Below the pieces are notes generated by a model, which was not told where the DNA came from, did no database searches, and saw nothing but the letters and a program-made list of their open reading frames with translations. DNA of 64,000 nt. Source: Halichoerus grypus. Lineage: Eukaryota > Chordata > Mammalia > Carnivora > Phocidae. The first letter of the stretch is position 1. Every line of letters begins with the position of its first letter. A program made the translations under genes and the position numbers. Of the stretch, positions 23,941 through 36,030 are shown piece by piece. The stretch lies in assembly GCF_964656455.1 (NCBI RefSeq), contig NC_135717.1, positions 10,569,033-10,633,032 on the forward strand. Reading direction: 5' to 3'.

Positions 23941-24767
23941 GTGCCACGTGTGACCAGTCAGTGGTATGTGGGGGGGGTCAGTAGACCCTCTGGGCCCCAG
24001 AGGCTGGGCCCTCACGGGCACCAATGTCCTCTCTGCCCGCACAGGATGGGGGTGACCCCAGGGCTAATCATCTTCGGCAGGAGTGAGCCCCCGAGGGTGA
24101 AAGGGGCCAGAAGCTGCCTACTCACTGCCCTGGGGTGGGAGGGTGTCTCTACGGGGGCTGGCACTGTTACCTCTGGGGACAGCTGTAAACTCCATGCAGG
24201 CCCCAGGGAGGGTGCTGCTCAGAGCCTGCAGCCTTGAGAGGCTAAGTGTGGCAAGAGGGTGGGACAGCTGGGGTCCTGGTACCTGGGACGGTTTCCAACA
24301 GTCCTGGAGAGGAGAGAGCTCAGGATCTGGGAGGGGGTGGTCCCGGGCCGCAGGGCTTGGTACCCTCATCAGCACGTCGGGGGATGGAGGGAGGGCTGGG
24401 CACAGAGATGAGCAAATACCCACCCCTGGCAGCCAATAAAGTCAGGGCTTTCACTATGCTGGGTGACTTCAAGCTGGATACTCTGGTGGTGGCGGGGGGC
24501 CGGGGGGAGACTCTTAAGACTGCAGCCCACCAGGGTCCTGCAAGCTAGCCGGAGAGGGAAGATGGACAGTGACAAAGAATCCCCGACAAGAGGGAGGCCA
24601 AGCACCTGGTGGCCTGCGCACATGTGCAAACGCACTCAGGTGCCCCAAGAACGGAAGGTGACGTAAAGGGGCCTTCCATCTGCCAGGCCGTGTGATGATG
24701 CAGTAAAGCCATGAGAAGCAGGCCCAGGGCACCGTGCTGGCAATGTAAACTTAGAACCCCTCTCTGG
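23941..24767. other. Intron 1 sequence without recognised features
   Basis: GC-rich, no exon or repeat recognised. Confidence 0.5.
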
Positions 24768-24970
24768 GGGCGCCTGGGTGGCTCAGTCGTTAGGCGTCTG
24801 CCTTCAGCTCAGGTCATGATCCCAGGATCCTGGGATCGAGCCCCACATGGGGCTCCCTGCTCCGCAGGAAACCTGCTTCTCCCTCTCCCACTCCCCCTGC
24901 TTGTGTTCCCTCTCTCACTGTCTCTCTGTAAAATAAATAAATAAAATCTTAAAAAAAAAAAAAAAAAAAA
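24768..24970 (+). mobile_element. Can-SINE, full length
   Basis: Head cgcctgggtggctcagtcg, body with 'gggatcgagccccacatggg', ending AATAAAATCTT and A20. A 14-bp target duplication with two mismatches flanks it (24754-24767 and 24971-24984). It ends about 95 bp before the assembly gap. Confidence 0.95.
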
Positions 24971-25065
24971 GAACATCTCTCTGGAGGGACCGCGTGAGGA
25001 CCTCGCCAACACACAGGGGCTCTGACCCGGGGTTTGGCTTCCAGATGTCTGCCTGCCAACAGAGC

Positions 25066-25265
25066 NNNNNNNNNNNNNNNNNNNNNNNNNNNNNNNNNNN
25101 NNNNNNNNNNNNNNNNNNNNNNNNNNNNNNNNNNNNNNNNNNNNNNNNNNNNNNNNNNNNNNNNNNNNNNNNNNNNNNNNNNNNNNNNNNNNNNNNNNNN
25201 NNNNNNNNNNNNNNNNNNNNNNNNNNNNNNNNNNNNNNNNNNNNNNNNNNNNNNNNNNNNNNNNN
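25066..25265. other. Assembly gap, exactly 200 N
   Basis: A run of 200 N inside intron 1. The round size suggests a scaffold-gap convention or estimate, so the true distance is unknown. Open frames that cross it are artefacts. Confidence 0.99.
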
Positions 25266-25884
25266 ATTGGAAGTGAGAGAAGAAAACAAAACAGTGAGGT
25301 CAGGAGGCCTTCCTGTAGGAGGAGGTGGGACTGGGGTGAACTGCAAAGGCAGGGAGTAAGAGTGGGGTGTGCTGAGGAGGTGCGGGAAGGAGGGTGCAGT
25401 GGTTAGGGGCATGGTGTCAGGAGCCAGCCGTCTGCCTGGCGGGTGACGCTGATAGTCACTTCCTGCCTGGAGTTCGGGGCCATCCCATCCACAACCTCTC
25501 CCAGGCTGGGGTGCAGCACCTCTCCCTGCTCCGTAACCCTCTGATCAGGGGGACTCTGACTCATCTAACAGGTCATCCTAAAGCTGACCCTGGTGCTTTT
25601 TGCTTTCTGTCCCTTCAGGGGTCCCAGGAGAAGCTGCTGGGTCACTCCCTGGGAAGCTTGGGCCCTGCAGGGGTGGGGAAACCATAAATCTAAGATCTGC
25701 AGACTGCGTGAGAAGACAAACAGCCCACACAAGCCTCCCTGGGGCCTTAGCTGATGCTCAGCCCCCTGCGTAGAGACCAGAGCACCAGGCCCAGCAGAAG
25801 AGGCCCCAAACCACAGTCTGTCAGGGGGGAAATGAGCACCTTCCAGAGCCTCAGACTTTCTGGGGAGCACCCGAGGGTTACGGA

Positions 25885-26012
25885 CCTGCATCGGCGGGCG
25901 CCCTGATCTTGGACTCCCAGACCCCAGATCCGTGAGAAATAATGGTCTGTTCTGTAGGCCACCTGGCCTGGGGTATTTGTTACTGCAGCGGGAGCAGACA
26001 GATACAGCGGAC
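25885..26012 (+). mobile_element. MLT1-type LTR 3' fragment
   Basis: It matches the MLT1 end: 'cctgatcttggactcccaga', 'ccgtgagaaataatggtctg', 'ggggtatttgttactgcagc'. Confidence 0.75.
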
Positions 26013-26134
26013 ACAGCGAGGATTCAAACTCATATCCGTCCAGACCCCAGGACAATCTTCTCCTCCACCCCAGCCACACCCCTGCCTCTCGACTTTCTTC
26101 TCTTTCTCCCTAGCCTGGATGGGTTGCTGCTGTT

Positions 26135-26720
26135 GTTCCGTATGAGCTTTTGTATTAAAATTTTGCACGTGTTATTGTGTTAACAATGCACACAACACAA
26201 AATTTGCCATATTAACGATTTTTAAGCTCTATGGGAATAAACACACTCACATTATTATGTGGCCAAGTCACTTCTGTCCACCCTCATGACTCTTTCCATT
26301 TTGCGAAGCTCAAACTTTGTACCCATTAAACAAGAACTCCCCGGTCCCCCTCCCCCAACCCCTGGCACCCATCGCCCTGCTTTCTGTCTCCATAAATCCG
26401 ATGACTTCCAAGCACCTCGTGTGGCCAGAATCATATGGTATTTGTCCTTGTGTGACTGGCTTATTCTGCTGAGCATAATGTCCTCAAGTTTCATCGGCCA
26501 GAGCAGGTGTCAGAATGCCCTTCCTTTTTAAGGCTGTATATATTCCGTTGTATGCACAGACCACATTTTGCTTATCCATTCATCGAGCCACGGGCACGTG
26601 GGTACGGCCCATGTTTTAGCTACTGTGAACAGTGCTGCTATGAACACGGGTGTACAGAGTTCTTCGAGATCCTGCTTCCAATTCTCTTGGGTAGACAGCC
26701 AGAAGTGGGATTTTGCTAGC
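26135..26720 (-). mobile_element. Old L1 3' end (L1M type)
   Basis: Reverse complement of L1M: 'gtacccattaaacaagaact', 'cccctggcacccatcg', 'gtgtgactggcttattctgc', 'gagcataatgtcctcaagtt'. No coding capacity. Confidence 0.85.
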
Positions 26721-26849
26721 CTACATTTTCCATACTATATTCTCTCTCATCTCCTTTTCCACTGGGCCCCTCCCCAAGCTGTCCTCTTCCTCGTCTGCCC
26801 TCCCTTCCCCCAGGAGCCTTCTTTGGCCCTGGGATTAGGCCAATGACTG

Positions 26850-27270
26850 GATCCCAACCAAGGAGCCTGGACAGAGCCCTTCAGCTCCTCCCTCATACCC
26901 TCACCCTGGGCCACTCTCTCCAGCCCCCTTCCTGTCCCGGCACACTAGGGACCACATGGCCCAGGCCTCTGTGCTTTCCGCACATGCTGTTCCTCCCAGG
27001 CCTCTGTGTTTTCCACATATGCTGTTCCTCCTTGGAAGTCCCTACCCAACTCAATGCTTCAAGCTTGGCTCAGAGCCATCTCTCCTGAAGCCCTCCCCGA
27101 CCGCCCAGCCTCAACAGGATCTCCTCCCTGTGCCTTGAGAACTTCCCTCTCTCCAGACGATGGTGAGATTAAGGGCTCACAGAGCTGTCTCCCCCACCTG
27201 GCTGTCCACCCGTCCAGGGATGGGGCCCGAGTCCCCATGGCACCAGCACTCATCACAGGCTTGGCATCAA
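26850..27270 (+). repeat. L2 with an internal 35-bp tandem duplication
   Basis: L2-style text: 'gccatctctcctgaagccct' and 'cacctggctgtccacccgtc'. Two tandem 35-bp copies that start cccaggcctctgtg lie at 26960-26994 and 26995-27029 with three mismatches. Confidence 0.65.
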
Positions 27271-28829
27271 AATCCACTTGTGAACTGGTGGAGGAGGAGG
27301 GAGCCTAGGAAGCCTCAGGGCCAAGGGCCCATGCCAGGTGTAAGGAAATCACAGACAGAAAGAAAGAACCTTCTCCACTGGGCAGTCTCTGCCTTCCCCA
27401 GCCACCGTCCAAAGGGCCTGATGCCCCCTCGGGGTGACAGACAAGCCCTCAGGGGGCTGGAGAACAGGCCTCCCTGACCACGAGCTCACCCGAACTGCTC
27501 CCACCGGGCCCTCCCTCTGTCCCTGCCCTTCGAGGGACAAGGGACGAGAAACCTGTCCTCACGGGACAGACAGCAAGAACCACAGGTGACGCAAGAAGCT
27601 TCCTTCTACGGGAGGAGGCAGGGGTCCCGGGTTTTGGGGGCAAGCGCTCCTTGGGGCGTTAACACAGGGCATTTTTCCAGTGACTTGACTTTTCCGGGAC
27701 ATTCTAGTGGTACAACTGCTGTGCAAAGCAGGTCCGCAGCACAGGTGGATACAGTGGGGTCTGACAAGTGCCACCATGTCTAGGCCCCACGATCCGCGGG
27801 CTGTCCACCAACCCCACGCACAGCCCCAGGACGCGGGTGTCAGCCCCTTTTCTGTTGTTCAGCGGAAACGGACTGCAGGCAGTTAAACGGGGCTAATTTG
27901 GACTGAAGAGCCGGGGGAGGGAAATGGCCAGAGGGAAGCTGAGGGGGAATCACTCTGAATAGCTCTACTCTGAAGAGTATTTAGAAAAGAACAGATAAAA
28001 AAAGAAACGTGGTTTCGCTGCCTTCAAGCGCGCGGGTACTCCCGACTTCTGGGCCACCCACCGGGGGCCCTCAGAGGCCTGGCTCCGGGCGCTCATATGG
28101 CACCCTGTCATTTACAGGTGACCCTTGCAACCCCTCTGGCCCCTCACTCCCAACGGCAACACTCTGCGTGGGCAACCCGTCCCCAGAGGATCGCTCAGCC
28201 CCGGGGGCGGGGGGTCCGGTCTGGGGGGGGTGCAAGTGAGTTCTCCCAGGCAGTGCACCAGGAAGGCCCCCTCCCCTCCCCAGAGCTGCACCTGCCTGGG
28301 GCCAAGCTGTGGGAAGGGGAGACAAGAATCGGAGACAGGTCCCAGCTCCTGGTTGGGAGGGCCGGGGGCATCTCCTGCCCCAGCCTCACCCCTAAAGTGG
28401 TTAAGGGAGGTGGAGTCCAAAGAGCCTTCTGGACTCTCCGCCCCCACCCTCACTTGGACCGAACTTTCTAGGCTGCATAGAACACGACTGCCTTGCGCTA
28501 CTAGTGGCCGGTCTTCTAGCCGAGGACCCCAGGGCCGGGCTGAGGGCAGGGGACTCGGGCGGCAGGAACACGCGGGGCAGACTAGAGGTTGTCCTGGTCA
28601 GAGAACAGGGCACTGCAGGGGGACAAGCAGCAAGAAGGAAGCAGGGAGGAGGCTTCAGGAGGCTGAGTGCAGAGGCCAGGGCCTCGGGCGCCACACTCTG
28701 CCCCAGGGCGGGCGACACACTTGCAGGAAGGGATCAGATTTCTGTGCAGCCGTCCCCTCGCCGACATTGGCAGTCCAGCCCAGGGCACTTTGGTCCTCAA
28801 TAAACATCCGCCAAGTTCCTCCAAATCCT
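27271..28829. other. Intron 1 GC-rich sequence, no recognised features
   Basis: No exon or clear repeat. Long overlapping open frames at 28.0-28.9 kb follow from high GC and show no recognisable domain. Confidence 0.5.
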
Positions 28830-28950
28830 CAGCACAACCCAGAGAGGTTGAGACCATGCCGCCCATTTTACAGATGAGAACACTGAGTCCCGGTGGAGGC
28901 CGCTAACAACTTGCCCATGGTCACACCGCTGGTAAGCGGTGGGCTTGGAC
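28830..28950 (-). repeat. MIR
   Basis: Reversed MIR: 'ccattttacagatgagaaca', 'ctgagtcccggtgg', 'aacttgcccatggtcacacc', 'gctggtaagcggtgg'. Confidence 0.85.
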
Positions 28951-30159
28951 TGACCATGACAGGCACATCCCTGAAAAAGGGCGTTCAGCATAAGCTCTTC
29001 CGTCCAGGGTTAACGGCAGGGAAGGAGGGCAGTGGGGCCCGGGCGGAGGAGGGCTGGGAACAGGGGGGCCGGCGTGAACCCCAACCTGCTCCTTGTCTGC
29101 TGTGTGACCTGGGGCGAGTCACTGAGCCCTGGTCTTCCGTCAGCTGGGTGGGCACCCCCTCCGTCCCATAGAGCCATTGGGGGGGGGGACATGGTGGAAA
29201 GCCCCACGTGGCCTGGTGCACAGTAGCCTCTGCAGAAAGATCTCTGAGGTTAAGCTTTGTCTGCTCTAAGTTCACCGTATCGGTCACTGCATCGGTGACT
29301 TTTGAGCTCTGAAGGGAAAAAGACTGAACTTTGAGAACAAATTTCCACCCGCTGTCTTTCCTGCTCAAGAAAGGGAGTCAACCATGGGGTAGGGAGGGGA
29401 TCAAAAGGAAGGCGGGTCTGGTGGAGGAGGCAGAGGCCCTGAGGGTGGAGGGGAAAGTCCAGGGGAGCGTCCAGGAGGCCCGGCCTGGTTTCAGGGGAGA
29501 GCCAGCCTGGGAGGGAAAATTAACCCTACCTTGAAAATAAGTACCTAGTTAGAGCCCAGGACGCGGCCGGCCCGTGCAGAGAGGGACAGCTGACCCATCA
29601 GCAGCCTCCTCCCTGGCTCCCTCCCTCCTTCCCTGCTCATCTCCGGGCTCAGTCAAGTGGCTCCAGCCCAGGCTGGGTCAGCGAGGTAGCCCACCCTCCT
29701 CCACGGATGCCTCACCAGGGCCTCTGGGTGTGGCCACCCCACCCCCGACGTACCCTCCTGAAGCCCACCACTCCGGCACCCAACCGTTCAAGACCCCTGA
29801 CGATCAGCAGCTACGTGGGAGCAGTCTCTGAGGGCCCCAGGAGACACCAGAAGCCACACAGGATGCTCCACTCACAGGCGTGCCTGATTCGGTGGCACCA
29901 AATTCCCGCAAACTCTGGGAAAGGCCTGCCCCGGGCTAGGTACTTATGTAGGCCATTGTTTCCCCATAATCCATCCTGTTTGCCCACAAAGCAACAGGAG
30001 GTCCCAGAGACTGTGGATGCCCAGTAAGGGCCTCCAGGCTCCTCCCCACGCTAAGCTAATGTGGCCGTGTAAGGCTCGGTGGTGGTGCAGTCAGCAGGGC
30101 TGGGTTCAAATCCCTCCACCTCAGGTATGTGAAAACGCCATGTTAGATGTTGCAACGGG
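28951..30159. other. Intron 1 sequence, mostly unassigned
   Basis: A MIR-like fragment, 'tgctgtgtgacctggggcga', lies at about 29099. Otherwise nothing is recognised. Confidence 0.45.
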
Positions 30160-30765
30160 TGTGGAACACAGCCCGGTACTTCCTCAAAATGTTACACACA
30201 GAGCTACCTTGTGATCCCACATGATCACTACTCCTCCGTATACACGCACCCAGGAGAAACGAAAACATACATCCACCCTGACGCTTGTGCACAGATGTCC
30301 CGGGCAGTGTGACTCACGATAGCGAAAACATGGAAGCGATCCAAATGACCATCCGTGGATGAATGAACAAAAGGTAATACATCCACACAATGGAGTATTA
30401 TTCAGTCGTTAAAAGGAATGGCATTCCTGACACATGCCACGACTTGAAGGGACCTTGAAAACATGATGCTAAGTGAAAGAGGCCAGTCACACAAAGAACC
30501 ATATGGTCTGCCTGCATTTAAATGAAAATGTCCAGAAGAGGCAAATCCACAGAGACAGAAGGCAGACTGCTGTTGCCAGGGGCCGGGGGTGACTGCTTGG
30601 TGGGTATGGCTTCTTGCGGGTGATGAGAATGTTCTGGAATTAGACAGGGGTGATGGCTGCACAGCTCTGTGAATATGCCAAGCGCTTCTGAAGTGTAAAC
30701 TTGGAGAGAACCAACTGTATGGTATGTGAATTATATCTCAATAAAGCTCTTATAAAAAACCTTAC
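30160..30765 (+). mobile_element. Old L1 3' end (L1M type)
   Basis: Forward L1M: 'acaatggagtattattcagt', 'aagtgaaagaggccagtcac', 'gttgccaggggccggggg', ending 'gaattatatctcaataaagc'. No coding capacity. Confidence 0.9.
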
Positions 30766-30774
30766 TCTTCCCCT

Positions 30775-30920
30775 ACTGGGTTTTTGGGATCTTGGACAAG
30801 GAAGCGAACTGTGTGGTGGTGCCTCAATGTTCTACCTGTGAAATGGGGCCAGTCACTGTACACACGTGGGTTGTGGTGAGGACCAAGTGAGCTGCCGCAG
30901 CTCACTGCCTTCCGGCTGCC
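30775..30920 (+). repeat. MIR, diverged
   Basis: MIR-like text: 'gtgcctcaatgttctacctg', 'tgaaatggggccagtcact', 'gtgaggaccaagtgag'. Confidence 0.55.
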
Positions 30921-30966
30921 ACATTGCCCTTTGGTTTCCACATGCTCTCTAAGTTCCTAGGGCCTT

Positions 30967-31665
30967 TTTTTTTTTTTTTGGTAAAACATACATAATATAA
31001 AACTTACTATCTTAACCATTTTTTTAAAAAAAGATTTTATTTATTTATTTGAGAAAGTGCGTGAGAGCACAAATGGGGGAGGGATGGGCAGAGGGAGAGG
31101 GAGAAGCAGACTCCCTGCTGAGCAGGGAACCCAATGCAGAGCTCGATCCCAGGATCCTGAGATCACAACCTGAGCTGAAAGCAGACGCTAAACTGAGTGG
31201 GCCACCCAGGCGCCCCCCCATCTTAACCATTTCTAACGGTACAGTTCAGTGGTATTAAGTATATCACACGTTGTCATGCAGCTGATTTCCAGAACTCTTT
31301 CCCTTTTGCGAAACAGACACTCAGTACCCACTAAACAACAACGTCTCCACTCAGTACCCCCCTTTCCCCGGCCCCTGGCAACAGCCATTCTACTCTCTGT
31401 GTCTAGAAATCCGCCTACTCGAAGTACCCCATGTGAGTGGAATCATAAAGTATTTGTCCTTTTGTGACTGGGGTAATGTCCTCAAGGTTCATCCGCGATG
31501 TAGCAGGGATCAGAATCGACTTCCTTTTGAAGGCCAAGTAATAGTCCACTGTACGTACGTACCACGTTTGGCTCGTGGATGGACACGAGAGGTGCTTTCA
31601 CCTTTGGGCTATTGTGAATACCACGGCCATACACATGAGCGGACAGATAAGACTCCAGGCTTGTA
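30967..31665 (-). mobile_element. Old L1 3' end split by a Can-SINE
   Basis: A T-run then 'ggtaaaacatacataatata' marks the 3' terminus of a minus-strand L1M. It continues on the other side of the SINE with 'acggtacagttcagtggtat', 'acccactaaacaacaacgtc' and 'tcataaagtatttgtccttt'. Confidence 0.9.
31022..31219 (-). mobile_element. Can-SINE inside the L1
   Basis: A full-length minus-strand Can-SINE flanked by a perfect 13-bp target duplication (atcttaaccattt, 31009-31021 and 31220-31232). Confidence 0.95.
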
Positions 31666-32294
31666 AGCACAGATCTCAGAGGCTGGAGTACATCTAATAG
31701 AGTCTATTTAAGGCAAGGATGAGCATAAGGCATCTAGAGGCAAGTTTCCCCTTAAACTGAACACACTCCCAACAAACACACTCTCAGCAAACTTGTGTAC
31801 TGTTAGCTGCTGGACATTTCCCGGGGCCTGTCTGGTTGCTGGACAACCAGAATCCGACTGCTCCTTGTACCAGAGGTCTTTATAAGAAAAAAAAAAAACT
31901 TGTTAGCCGTGTGCAGGCTCTGGAAAGACCAGTTCAGTCCTTTCCGACTGCCTCTCTGGTCCCATGGGAGACGAATCGGTGCCACAGAGCATTGGTCCTA
32001 GGGCCTGGACACGCACGTGGAGTGAGGACAGAGGGGACCAGTCCTCCTAGCCTACACCCCGGGGCATGAGTGATCCCAGGAAACTACTCACTCAGCCCCA
32101 GGGGGGCTTCCTGGAGGAGGTGATGCTTGAGCCAACTCCAAGAGTCATCTGTGTTAGGTCTGAACACCTGTGAGGGCTCTCAGGTCGTGGTGATCACACG
32201 TTCTGGTTTGCCCTGTTGTCCAGGGTAATTATTATTATTTTTAGGGCTCCCTGTTATTCTGAAAAGTGTCCCCATGTGAAGGATAAATTACACA
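31666..32294. other. Intron 1 sequence, little recognised
   Basis: An A12 run at about 31888 and a small minus-strand L2-like piece, 'ggcttcctggaggaggtgat', at about 32106. No exon. Confidence 0.45.
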
Positions 32295-32700
32295 GTCACC
32301 GTATTAGTTACCTATTGCATAACAAATCACCCCAAAACTCAGTGGCTTGAAAGAACAACGAACTTTTCTCTCTCTCTCACAGTTCTTATGGGTGAGGAAT
32401 TTGGGCGCGGCTCCACTGGGCACTGGTGGCTGAGGATCTCTTACGAGGTCACAGTCAAGGTGCTGGTTAAGGCTGAGGTCACTGGAAGGCTTGCCCGGGG
32501 CGGCAGGCCCTGTTTTCCAGGTGGCTCACTCACAGGCTGGCTGTGGGTGGGAGGCCTCGATCCCTCTCCACACAGCCGCTTCTGTGTCCTCGCGACAATC
32601 CAGACCCCACTGGAAGGTGGGGGGAGCCCTAGTTTCTGGAGGGAAGGGTGTCAAAGGATTGCGGATAGTTAACAACTCCCACTTCTAAAATCGGGCGTGT
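32295..32700 (-). mobile_element. MLT1-type LTR (ERVL-MaLR)
   Basis: Reverse-complement text: 'accgtattagttacctattg', 'cataacaaatcaccccaaaa', 'ctcagtggcttgaaagaaca', then 'gaggaatttgggcgcggctc'. Subfamily is uncertain. Confidence 0.65.
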
Positions 32701-33039
32701 GTGGTGTGGACATGGGACAGAACCAGGAAGGAGAGAAGAAATCAGATTAAGGAATATTCACAACGCCAGGTGAGAAGCAGGGGGTAGTCTGAGAAGGGTT
32801 ATGAGCAGAGTGAACCGTGTCATCCGCCCCAGCTGTCCCCTTCCTCTGGGTGTTTGGACCCCTTGCCCTCTGTCTTTGGCGGAGAACGCACCTTTTCTTC
32901 CCACTGGACGGAGGCTCTGTGTGTGTTTCCCGCTGGACCCTGCACAGAGCAGGTGCATGCTGCAGGGTTTCTGCATGAACAAAATACCAAAGTGCACCAA
33001 GCCCAAGCTTGGTCACACCGGCTCCAAGTCACAGCTTGT

Positions 33040-33470
33040 GACCTGTGCGCACCCGTCCTTCCCGTCTCCGGGCCTTTGCTCATGCTGTGTCCCCTGCCCA
33101 GAGCGCTGGGGCTGCGCTTACCATATGCACTGCCCCGGAGGCAGAGGGACCAGGGTGGGGGAAGCCGTTTGGTGGATTTAGTGGAGAGATGACGGGGACT
33201 GGCCGTGGCAGAGGCCGTGGACACAGCCGCCCCGGGCGGGTGTGTGAAATGACTCTGGGGCTCACCCTGGTGCTCTCCACCCACACCCTCCCCTGCCCCA
33301 TCTGTGCCCACCCACTCCTGCTGCCTGCCCGACCTGTCTTCCTTCATCCCCAGCACCTCCGCCTCCTGACGTCTTCCTATTCCACCCAGACTCGGCTCAA
33401 ATGGAGCCACCTCCTCTGGGAAGCCTTACTTGCTTGCAGCTCTGGGGTCCCAGAGCATTTGGGTTGCCTA
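33040..33470 (+). repeat. L2 fragment
   Basis: L2 text: 'ccgggcctttgctcatgctg', 'cccagactcggctcaaatgg', 'gccacctcctctgggaagcc'. Confidence 0.75.
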
Positions 33471-33639
33471 CTGCCGAGGCCCTAAGTGACCTGTGTCCCC
33501 AGGTAAGGTTCCTGGAGGGCAAAAAAAGAATCTCCCCTTGTTAGAATCAGAGTGTATGGAAAAGTCTCCTAACCATGGGCTTTTTAAACTCAGCCCTGGC
33601 CCTGGCCAGCTGAACCAGGACTCGTCCTCAGCAAACACC

Positions 33640-33830
33640 AACTGGAGCTTATAGTGGACCAGGCTCAATGGAAGTGCTTGTCTCATGAAGTCCTCACAAG
33701 AGGCCAGGTAGTAGGCATGGTCGTTGTCTCTGCTTCAGAGGTAAGAAAGTGACAGCCCAGCTAAGTCAAGCAACTGGCACCAGGTCACACTGCCAGGAAG
33801 CCGGGCGCTGGGATTCCGCCCGAGGGGCCG
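33640..33830 (-). repeat. MIR
   Basis: Reversed MIR: 'ggaccaggctcaatggaagt', 'gtaagaaagtgacagcccag', 'caggtcacactgccaggaag'. Confidence 0.7.
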
Positions 33831-34395
33831 GGTCCCAAGCCCTCCCACCGCGGCCGGCCTGTCTTTCCCCAAACTGCAATCAAGCGGGGGCCTAAGCCCA
33901 ATGCACTCAGGAAACCAAGGAGGGATCTGGATGGACGGTTTGCGATTTTGAGCTTTTGTCCTATGAACGTCTCTCACGTCTTGAGCGCTCGCTACGGCTT
34001 GTTGGCAAGATTTCCTGCAGGCGGCAACACGCATGAACGCCCGCGGGCCACGATGCACCAGACATCGGCAGGCTGCGGATCTGGCCCAGGTGGGCAGCGC
34101 GGGTCTCTGTGGGCACGTGCTGACCTCATACTCAGCAAGGTGCTTTCTTGGCCAATCAAATGAGATGGACTTTCTTTCTAGGGTGGACTTTAAAGAGCAT
34201 TTCACTGGCACACACACAAAAAAGAGTGTGTTGCAGCTTCCTGCCACCTGAACGCACTTCGGGATAATGACCTTGCCGCTGTCCCCTCTCTCTGGCGATG
34301 GCCTCTCAGCAACACCTCTGCTAAGTGGCCCCTGGGGATGGGGCAACCAAGCCGGCGGGCTCCTAGGCCTGGCTGAGTGCTCATTGGGACAAGGT
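33831..34395. other. Intron 1 sequence without recognised features
   Basis: No exon or clear repeat is seen. Confidence 0.45.
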
Positions 34396-34598
34396 TTTGT
34401 TTTTGTTTTTTTTTAAGATTTTATTTATTCATTTGGGAGAGAGAAAGAGACAGAGAGAGCACAAGCAGGGGGAGAGGCAGAGGGAGAAGCAGACTCCCTG
34501 CTGAGCAGGGAGCCCAACGCGGGGCTCAATCCCAGGACCCTGAGATCATGACCTGAGCAGAAGGCAGACACTTAACCATCTGAGCCACCCAGGCGCCT
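34396..34598 (-). mobile_element. Can-SINE, full length
   Basis: T-rich tail, 'aagattttatttattcattt', purine-rich block, 'ggggctcaatcccaggaccc' and 'ctgagccacccaggcgcc'. The flanks gggacaaggt and aggacaggtc suggest a decayed target duplication. Confidence 0.95.
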
Positions 34599-34611
34599 TA
34601 TCAGGACAGGT

Positions 34612-34730
34612 CTTACTGCCTTACTTCCTGGGTTCAAATCCCAGCTCTGCCACTTCTGTGTGTCCTGGGGTACTCAAGTTCCTTGCTTTCCTTATCTGTA
34701 AAATGGGAATATTCCAACTCTGACTTGGCG
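34612..34730 (+). repeat. MIR
   Basis: Forward MIR: 'ggttcaaatcccagctctgc', 'cacttctgtgtgtcctgggg', 'cttatctgtaaaatgggaat'. Confidence 0.9.
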
Positions 34731-34869
34731 TTGGCATCGTTTTTGCTATATACTTATTAGTTGACCCCAGTTTTGCCTTGGAGGGTCGCAGAGAGCAAAT
34801 CTGAGTCTCACAAGGGCAGCAGGAGCTTCTGCCTTCCCTGGCCCCCCCGGAGCCCCCCTCCCGCAGCGG

Positions 34870-35290
34870 TGGATCCTGATTGGTCTGTGATGGTCTCATT
34901 CCCTATGCCAGTGATTGGTGCAGGCCTGTTCATGTGACCCAGTTCTGCTCAACGAGATGAAGAAGTCTGTGCAGGAGTGGGGTGTCTTCCTGGAGAGGTT
35001 TCTGAGACACTCTGGAGGCCGGGAGCCTTTCCCAATGTTGGGTTTCCTCCTGACTGCCAATAAGGCTACAGCCGCCCCGCCCATTCCAGAGTGAGCCACA
35101 CTGCCATGCCAAGGATGGCCAAATACAGACAGGAAGACCGGGGTCCTTGAGGACATCATCAAGCCTTTAAGTTACCACCCTTGGAGCACCTGACTCACAA
35201 CCTCTTATCACACAAACCTATCAAACTTAGGCCAGCTAAGTAAAGGCTTTTTGTTATTTGCAACCCAAAGCATCCTGCCCATATCCCAAG
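34870..35290 (+). mobile_element. MaLR/ERVL-like LTR fragment, subfamily unassigned
   Basis: It carries a chain of phrases typical of an old mammalian LTR: 'catgtgacccagttctgctc', 'aacgagatgaagaagtctgt', 'ggccaaatacagacaggaag', 'tccttgaggacatcatcaag', 'tttgcaacccaaagcatcct'. I could not name the subfamily. Confidence 0.5.
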
Positions 35291-35483
35291 GTCGGTCACA
35301 TCTCCTCTTCTTGAGATTAAGCCCATCACACCAGAGGAAGGGTCTAAGCTCAGCCTGTGCACTCAGGGAAGACTTCCTGGAGGAGGTGAAATGGAATCCG
35401 AAAGAATGAGCAGGCAGATAAAGGGAGTAGGGCAAAGGGTAACATTCCAAGCAGAACAAAGGCCTGAGGTTGGAGACACCATA

Positions 35484-35511
35484 GTGTGTGTGTGTGTGTG
35501 TGTGTGTGTGT
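35484..35511. repeat. (GT)n microsatellite
   Basis: Fourteen uninterrupted GT dinucleotides. Confidence 0.95.
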
Positions 35512-35914
35512 ACACGTGCGTGTGCATGCAGGAGAGATGAGGCTGCAGAGTCAGAGGGGGGTGGGCTGCAGTGGGCCCTCAGCCAGGCTACAGAACCTCA
35601 GGCTATCACAAGGGCAGAGGAGAGGTTCTGTGGATGGCCTTGATTTTGTTCCCCCGGGGTCTCGCCCCTGGGCTTTGTGCCTAGAATAAGTGCACTCAGC
35701 GGGTCCAGCCGCACCCAGATGCTGCCCTGAACCTGCGCAGGGGCAGGGGTGCTGGGCCTGGCTGCCCCAGGTGTGTTCCTGCCTGCTAGGCCTCTTCCAG
35801 CCCCCAGAGCACTCATAAGAGACTAGGGCTGAAATCTGGGTCACTCCACGCACGAGTCGGACATCCATCAAACAGGCAGTTACTAAGTGCCTACAAAGCA
35901 GTGTGCTAAGCACA

Positions 35915-36030
35915 GCGGAGAAAGGACCTGGTTCAAATCCCAATTCTGTCTCTTCCCAGCTGGGTGACCTTGAGTAAGCCACTTTCCCTCTCTAAACCCA
36001 GCATCTTTACCTCTTTGTGAGAGACCTCAG
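35915..36030 (+). repeat. MIR
   Basis: Forward MIR: 'ctggttcaaatcccaattct', 'agctgggtgaccttgagtaa', 'gccactttccctctctaaac'. Reversed L2/MIR-like text precedes it at about 35870. Confidence 0.85.

Noticed and set aside
24994..25412. Open frames across the N run
   Set aside because: They include 200 unknown bases and are artefacts of the gap.
28125..28877. A 250-codon open frame on the plus strand in intron 1
   Set aside because: GC-rich composition, overlapping open frames on both strands, a MIR at its end, no recognisable domain.
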